In this document: piece after piece, positions 45,082 to 49,354 of the stretch
Numbering within the stretch: the first letter of the stretch is position 1
How the letters are laid out: each line of letters opens with the position of its first letter
Assembly: GCA_947503965.1 (NCBI GenBank)
Contig: CANNFU010000016.1
Location: forward strand, 1-49,354
Source: an uncultured Paracoccaceae bacterium
Lineage (GTDB): Bacteria > Pseudomonadota > Alphaproteobacteria > Rhodobacterales > Rhodobacteraceae
Direction of reading: 5' to 3'
DNA length: 49,354 nt
Program-made: the position numbers and the translations under genes
Notes under the pieces: generated by a model
Told to the model about the DNA's origin: nothing
The model's input: only the letters and a program-made list of their open reading frames with translations
Database searches by the model: none

Positions 45082-45385
45082 CTCCCTGTTGTTGCATCCT
45101 TGTGTGGTGCAATTTTTGGTTGAGTGTGGCGCTGTGGCAGCGCGGATGACGCTATCTTTTGGCGAGAAAGCAGAAATGGCAAGGTTAATAAATCGTTAAC
45201 ATAGCAACAGATCAAATCATGCGCATTTGCCCGCTGATCGCACAACATGTGGATGAAATCTTGCGCGGTAGCGGAATATTGTGATCTGGGCGCTGAAAGC
45301 AACGCTGCACGATTCGGTAAGCGGAGAGGATTACGCCCGATCCTGACCCGGTTTTTGCGCGACATGTTTTTTGAAGGGGCTGCGA
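45082..45385. other. Upstream region of the opp operon
   Basis: About 304 bases between the oppA start and the 3' end of the next minus-strand gene. It should hold the opp promoter, but no convincing -35/-10 pair or operator was picked out by eye. The part near 45180-45220 is A/T-rich (a run around GTTAATAAATCGTTAAC at 45184-45200 is a near-palindrome). No gene seen. Confidence 0.4.
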
Positions 45386-46102
45386 TCAGCCGCGTGGCGC
45401 CACGATCTGATCAATTTCCTTCTCAGCGAAGCCGTAATTTGCTGCAATGCTGCGATGTGGAGTTGAACCAAGAAACTCTGACAGTATCTGATTTACGCGA
45501 TCCAGTAAGTTGTGATCATGCAGACCGACGGCAAATGCCCCAAAGGCGGGTGGTTTTTCGGTGACGGGTACGTCTACGGCCGCCAGACCGCGTCCGGGGT
45601 TGCGTGCGATAAAACCGGTATGCGCCCGGCCGACACTTGCATATGCGTGAGCATGACCATCAATAACGGCGTTAGCGGCGTCAGCGTAAGTTTCAAAAAT
45701 GCGCAGGCGGTCGTCCGGGACGCCAAATTCAACAGCATTGCGGTGCTGGATTTGATCCCGGATCACGGCCAGAACTGCTGTTTCATTCTCGCTGATGGAC
45801 CGATAGCCCGTAAGGCCAAGTGGGTTGCCGTCACTCACAAGCAGGCCATCGGATAGCGCCCAGATCGGTCGGGTAAAGCCGGCAACTTTTTGGCGTTCAG
45901 AGGTTGCGAACATACCCGTTGTCATGTCCCAACGGCCATCGGCAAGACCGGGCAGAAGCTGTGCAAATTCGGTTTCAATGGGCTCGAAGGCCAGGCCAAG
46001 CGGCTCGCAGATGACACGCGCAATCTCAACATCGTGACCCAGAACGGTACCTGACGCGTTCTTGAAGTTGAAAGGCGGCTCGATCAGATATGCGAACTTC
46101 AT
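45386..46102 (-). CDS. Family-3 solute-binding-like protein without signal peptide
   Basis: A 238-residue protein from the ATG at 46102 (MKFAYLIEPPFNFKNASGTV). The frame is open to 46396, but the extra residues are unlike protein and overlap the divergent hemerythrin gene. It has the amino-acid-binding fold pattern: DVEIARVICEPLGLAFEPIE, DMTTGMFATSERQKVAGFTR, and a second lobe with DGHAHAYASVGRAH. The missing signal peptide suggests a cytoplasmic sensor or enzyme of the same fold, or a lost signal. No transporter genes adjoin it. Confidence 0.65.
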   Translation of the reverse strand: MKFAYLIEPPFNFKNASGTVLGHDVEIARVICEPLGLAFEPIETEFAQLLPGLADGRWDMTTGMFATSERQKVAGFTRPIWALSDGLLVSDGNPLGLTGYRSISENETAVLAVIRDQIQHRNAVEFGVPDDRLRIFETYADAANAVIDGHAHAYASVGRAHTGFIARNPGRGLAAVDVPVTEKPPAFGAFAVGLHDHNLLDRVNQILSEFLGSTPHRSIAANYGFAEKEIDQIVAPRG

Positions 46103-46164
46103 TCTTGGCCTGTATCGGTTATGTATCGACAGGCTATACCGGGACGCAACCAATTGGACCAGAC

Positions 46165-46734
46165 GTGACCACCCTTTCCCTTGCCCAGCGAACCAAACTG
46201 CCTGACGCCTTGCGTGTGCTACTGGCCGAATATCCCCGTACCGGATGGGAAAGTGATCCGGGGTTTGACGGCCTGATCCGCTTTTGGCTGGACCGCCACC
46301 TGATGTTTCGCCGCCTGATGGCCGAGATGCGTGCTGGGACCGAGGATCTGTTGGATCGTAACACGGCCCCAGATCGGTATGTCGCCATGGTGTCACGTTA
46401 CGGAGCGATGTTCGTCAACGGCCTGCACGAACATCACACCATCGAAGACACTTATTACTTTCCCAAGCTCGCAACCAAAGATGTGCGGATCACGAAGGGA
46501 TTTGATATCCTTGATAAGGATCACCACGATATTGATGCATTCCTTGCGGCATTCGTGGATCGCGCCAATGAAGTGATTGGCAGCAAAGCGGACCGCGACG
46601 CGTTGCAAAACGTCGCGGGTGCGTTTCAGGCTGACCTCATCAAGCTCGAAGGACTGCTGGATCGCCACTTGATCGACGAGGAAGAACTGATCGTACCAGT
46701 CATCCTGCGCTATGGCAGCGCGGATCTGGGATAG
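46165..46734 (+). CDS. Hemerythrin HHE-domain protein
   Basis: A 189-residue protein if started at GTG 46165. An ATG at 46090 would overlap the divergent gene and add a poor N-terminus. It is a four-helix bundle with metal-ligand motifs: DRHLMFRRLMAEM, HEHHTIEDTYYFPKL, DKDHHDIDAFL and LLDRHLIDEEELIVPVI. These His and Glu/Asp residues bind a di-iron centre that carries oxygen or senses oxygen or nitric oxide. Soluble and cytoplasmic. The ribosome site is weak. Confidence 0.75.
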   Translation: MTTLSLAQRTKLPDALRVLLAEYPRTGWESDPGFDGLIRFWLDRHLMFRRLMAEMRAGTEDLLDRNTAPDRYVAMVSRYGAMFVNGLHEHHTIEDTYYFPKLATKDVRITKGFDILDKDHHDIDAFLAAFVDRANEVIGSKADRDALQNVAGAFQADLIKLEGLLDRHLIDEEELIVPVILRYGSADLG

Positions 46735-46735
46735 C

Positions 46736-47098
46736 TTACTGCAGCCGGAACGATGCGGAATCGCCAGCACCACGATCAACGGTGAACCTGACTTGATCAT
46801 CGCCGCGTGCCTCGACAAGCTGGCAGTTGTAGGGGATTGGATCACCGCCCCAGCTCATTTCACGGCAAAAGTAGCCATCTTGCCACGACCAGTTGCCCAC
46901 AATATCCCAACCAAGTGCACCACCGACGATCTGCCCGTTTTCAAAGACATTCAGGCGCACACCGTAGAAGAAATTGCGCAACTCCTTACCTTGGATCAGT
47001 GACATGAACGTCGCCTGATCTTTCACAGGCACATAGCTGTCAGCCAGCGCAGGCGAAGCAGCCGTCGCAAGGGCAAGGGATAGAATAACATGTTTCAT
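46736..47098 (-). CDS. Small periplasmic protein of unknown function
   Basis: A 120-residue protein starting MKHVILSLALATAASPALA, a clean signal peptide, with ribosome site GAGGTG upstream. The mature part has NFFYGVRLNVFENGQIVGGA, then GNWSWQDGYFCREMSWGG and a second Cys (YNCQLVEA), so one disulfide is likely. It resembles small beta-rich exported proteins of Rhodobacterales; no activity is known to me. It is convergent with the hemerythrin gene, with one base between the ends. Confidence 0.7.
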   Translation of the reverse strand: MKHVILSLALATAASPALADSYVPVKDQATFMSLIQGKELRNFFYGVRLNVFENGQIVGGALGWDIVGNWSWQDGYFCREMSWGGDPIPYNCQLVEARGDDQVRFTVDRGAGDSASFRLQ

Positions 47099-47178
47099 CG
47101 GGCACCTCATTCATCTGAGAACACCCTTAATACGCAGACAATTGCGGTTTGGTTCACTTGGCGAGTATCACTTGGCCG

Positions 47179-47988
47179 TTATATGCCGAGCACATCCATC
47201 ATATCGTATTCGCCCGGGGATTTGTCCTGACCCCAAAGCGCGGCCTTCAGCGCGCCACGTGCAAAGATCGCCCGGTCGGTCGCGATATGGCGCAGAACGA
47301 TCCGTTCACCGGGGGCTGCAAACAGCACGTCGTGCTCGCCCACGATATCGCCACCGCGAATGGCACTGAACCCGATATTGCCCCGTTCGCGCGCACCTGT
47401 GATCCCGTCGCGTGCAGCGTCGCTCACATCCTTGAGCGTAACACCCCGCCCTTCGGCAGCCGCCTCGCCCAGCATGAGTGCCGTGCCGGACGGGGCATCG
47501 ACCTTCTGGTTATGATGCGCCTCGATCACTTCGATGTCGAAATCTTCATCCAGGGCGGCAGCGACCCGTCTGGTCAATTGCACCAGCAGGTTCACGCCCA
47601 GTGACATGTTGCCCGCCCGGACAATGACGGCATGACGTGCCGCGGCGTTGATGGCTTTCAGGTCATCATCGGTCAGACCCGTCGTCCCGATAACATGCAC
47701 CGCCCGTGCCTGTGCTGCGAGACCGGCAAAGCCGACGGTCGCGGCAGGGGTCGTGAAATCAATGACGGCCTGCGCCTTGGCAAACACCTCAACCGCGTCA
47801 TCGGTGACGTTGACCCCGACAGGTTGTCCGCCGGTGACAACCCCCACATCCCGCCCGATCCAGTCATGCCCTTCGCGTTCCAGCACGCCCACCAGCTTGC
47901 ATTTGTCGGATGCCACCACGGTTTTGATCAGCATCTGGCCCATTTTGCCTGAAGCGCCGGTGATCACGATACCTGGGAGGTTTGTCAT
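47179..47988 (-). CDS. dapB: 4-hydroxy-tetrahydrodipicolinate reductase DapB
   Basis: A 269-residue enzyme of lysine and diaminopimelate synthesis, reducing hydroxytetrahydrodipicolinate with NAD(P)H. The cofactor loop is GASGKMGQ near the N-terminus, followed by [14 protein letters not shown], and the signature [15 protein letters not shown] with the catalytic His and Lys. The ATG at 47988 ([11 protein letters not shown]) is used; the frame stays open to 48411, but that stretch is antisense to rbfA and is not protein-like. It is divergent from rbfA. Confidence 0.96.
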   Translation of the reverse strand: MTNLPGIVITGASGKMGQMLIKTVVASDKCKLVGVLEREGHDWIGRDVGVVTGGQPVGVNVTDDAVEVFAKAQAVIDFTTPAATVGFAGLAAQARAVHVIGTTGLTDDDLKAINAAARHAVIVRAGNMSLGVNLLVQLTRRVAAALDEDFDIEVIEAHHNQKVDAPSGTALMLGEAAAEGRGVTLKDVSDAARDGITGARERGNIGFSAIRGGDIVGEHDVLFAAPGERIVLRHIATDRAIFARGALKAALWGQDKSPGEYDMMDVLGI

Positions 47989-48085
47989 TGTCTTGGTCCT
48001 TATCCTTCGCCCTCTCTTAGCGGTGGTTCGCGCCTGACGCAAAGCCTTGCTTGGCATCAGCACGCACAGCGCGTAAATGAGGCGT

Positions 48086-48481
48086 ATGGCAAAGAATTCA
48101 AATCGTGATGGCAAGGCACCAACCCAGCGGATGTTGCGGGTGGGTGAGCAGTTCCGCCGCATCCTGTCCGAAGTGTTGCAACGTGGCGACGTGCATGATG
48201 ATGATCTGGCACGCATGTCGATCACTGTGGGCGAGGTGCGGATGTCACCGGACCTGCGGATCGCAACCGCTTTCGTGCTGCCTTTGGGCGGGCAGGGCAA
48301 GGAAGAGGCGCTAGAGGCACTGCGGCGCAACCGGCATGAGATCAGGCATCTGGTTGTGAAAGGCGGGTCAATGAAATTCGCCCCCGAACTGCGGTTCCAG
48401 ATCGATGGCACATTCGATCAGATGGATGCGACCCGCGCGCTTTTGGCTGAGGATCACGTGCGTCAGGATCTGGACGAATAA
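48086..48481 (+). CDS. rbfA: Ribosome-binding factor A
   Basis: A 131-residue protein from ATG 48086 (ATG 48077 also possible). It binds the 30S subunit and helps 16S rRNA 5'-end maturation. The KH-like fold shows as [20 protein letters not shown], then [20 protein letters not shown], and [20 protein letters not shown]. The acidic C-terminal end is usual in alphaproteobacteria. It overlaps the next gene by one base (TAATG). Confidence 0.95.
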   Translation: MAKNSNRDGKAPTQRMLRVGEQFRRILSEVLQRGDVHDDDLARMSITVGEVRMSPDLRIATAFVLPLGGQGKEEALEALRRNRHEIRHLVVKGGSMKFAPELRFQIDGTFDQMDATRALLAEDHVRQDLDE

Positions 48482-49203
48482 TGCGCTGGCTTGCGTTGGT
48501 GTTGGGGCTTTGGGCCGTCCCGGCAGCAGCGGTGACCTGTCAGGATGTGACCTATGACGGGCGCAGTTACACCGCCTGTTGGGTCGACGCGACGTCCGAG
48601 CAGATCAAGCTGTTTCACCAGGATGAAAATGGCGCCGTCATCGGCAGCCTGCGCGCGATTGCGGATCAGCCGGGGGTGGCGGCCGTACATTTTGCCATGA
48701 ATGCAGGCATGTATCACGATGACCGGTCCCCGGTTGGGCATTATGTCGAGGATGGCACCGAGACGATGCGTGTGATCACCAATGCCGGGCCGGGCAATTT
48801 CGGACTGCTGCCCAATGGCGTTTTCTGCATCAACGAGGGCAATGTGCAGGTCTATGAAACGCTGCGCTATGTTGAAGTGGCGCCGCTTTGCCGCGATGCC
48901 ACGCAATCGGGGCCGATGCTGGTGATCGACGGGGCGCTGCATCCGCGGTTCTTGCCGGACAGCAGCTCGCGTTTCATTCGCAACGGGGTGGGCGTGAATG
49001 CAGACGGGACCGAGGCAGTGTTCGCGATATCAAACGAAGCCGTCAGCTTTCACGAATTCGGCAGCTTCTTTCGGGACTATCTGCAAACGCCAAATGCGCT
49101 TTACTTCGATGGCAAGGTCTCGCGCCTGCATGCGCCATCGCTGGACCGGTCCGATTTCGGATTTCAATTGGGCCCGATGGTGGCAGTGATCGAGGAAGAG
49201 TGA
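48481..49203 (+). CDS. Phosphodiester glycosidase family exported protein
   Basis: A 240-residue protein with signal peptide [18 protein letters not shown]. The mature part matches the NAGPA-type (DUF2233) phosphodiester glycosidase domain: HFAMNAGMYHDDRSPVGHYV, NFGLLPNGVFCIN, ATQSGPMLVIDGALHPRF, then NGVGVNADGT and NALYFDGKVSRLHAPS. In this family the Asn/Asp/Gly-rich loops build the active site. It is likely periplasmic, with an unidentified substrate. It is translationally coupled to rbfA. Confidence 0.82.
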   Translation: MRWLALVLGLWAVPAAAVTCQDVTYDGRSYTACWVDATSEQIKLFHQDENGAVIGSLRAIADQPGVAAVHFAMNAGMYHDDRSPVGHYVEDGTETMRVITNAGPGNFGLLPNGVFCINEGNVQVYETLRYVEVAPLCRDATQSGPMLVIDGALHPRFLPDSSSRFIRNGVGVNADGTEAVFAISNEAVSFHEFGSFFRDYLQTPNALYFDGKVSRLHAPSLDRSDFGFQLGPMVAVIEEE

Positions 49204-49271
49204 CGAGGCGAAGGGGACTTTCATCACGATAAGGGGTCGAGGTGTTTTGAGCGTCAGCGGAACGTCGGCTT

Positions 49272-49354
49272 AGAGCCTATTTTGTTGAAGAAGTCGCCAT
49301 GATTTGGGGGGCTGGCCGCCTTGCGGCGTTGGTCGCGGGCTTATTGTTCCGCCC
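49272..49354 (+). other. Right window edge: possible insertion-sequence end or gene start
   Basis: GAGCCTATTTTGTTGAAGAA (49273-49292) resembles the conserved terminal or flanking sequence of several insertion sequences. It is followed by an open frame from ATG 49299 (MIWGAGRLAALVAGLLFR) that runs off the window. Too short to decide. Confidence 0.25.

Noticed and set aside
47989..48411. N-terminal extension of dapB
   Set aside because: The family begins at [11 protein letters not shown]; the extension is antisense to rbfA and is Arg/Ser-rich noise.
1..49354. CRISPR arrays, tRNA or rRNA genes
   Set aside because: No regularly spaced repeats, no tRNA-like cloverleaf tails and no rRNA segments were seen on either strand.

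Overview
The window looks like chromosomal DNA of an alphaproteobacterium of the Rhodobacterales (roseobacter type). The grounds are a smoEFGK-smoS-mtlK polyol operon of the Rhodobacter kind, the compact motB-flgE-flgK-flgL-flgI flagellar block, an etfB-etfA pair followed by a 3-hydroxybutyryl-CoA dehydrogenase, a dapB/rbfA neighbourhood, and several small families typical of that order. No tRNA, rRNA or CRISPR array was recognised.

Bases 1 to about 13,000 are accessory DNA. The left edge holds the N-terminal remnant of a serine recombinase that ends in a perfect palindrome. Next come a large minus-strand protein with the layout of a HUH rolling-circle replication/relaxase protein (Cys/His cluster, HxH, YxxK) and, divergent from it, a 59-residue ribbon-helix-helix protein with an excellent ribosome site. 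Together these resemble a relic plasmid-type replicon. They are followed on the minus strand by two exported proteins (one a lipoprotein resembling heparin-lyase-like polysaccharide lyases), a small membrane protein and a small XRE regulator. A second XRE regulator points the other way across a shared inverted repeat and leads a tightly packed type I restriction-modification operon: regulator, hsdM, hsdS, an unannotated gene that looks like an ADP-ribosyltransferase fold, hsdR, and a YgjP-type zinc metalloprotease. The ADP-ribosyltransferase-like gene inside the hsd operon is the best candidate here for an undescribed defence component.

From about 13,400 the content is ordinary chromosome. 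It holds a pair of M16 peptidase subunits (one with zinc ligands, one a lipoprotein without them), a periplasmic DUF4453-like protein, a lone YejA-type peptide-binding protein, and etfBA with its terminator. A DUF6473-like protein, 3-hydroxybutyryl-CoA dehydrogenase and the divergent argO(lysE)/argP pair follow, and then flagellar genes on the minus strand (24,602-30,451).

From 30,710 a LacI-family regulator precedes the sorbitol/mannitol ABC transporter and its two dehydrogenases. A perfect 14-bp palindromic operator lies between regulator and operon. An AraC/GyrI-type regulator follows, then an oligopeptide ABC transporter operon on the minus strand (oppABCDF, 39,518-45,081).

The right end carries a binding-protein-like protein without a signal peptide, a hemerythrin-domain protein, a small periplasmic protein, dapB, rbfA and a phosphodiester-glycosidase-family protein. 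The last 80 bases may be the edge of an insertion sequence. Functions are inferred from motifs read by eye; no database search or composition calculation was run.
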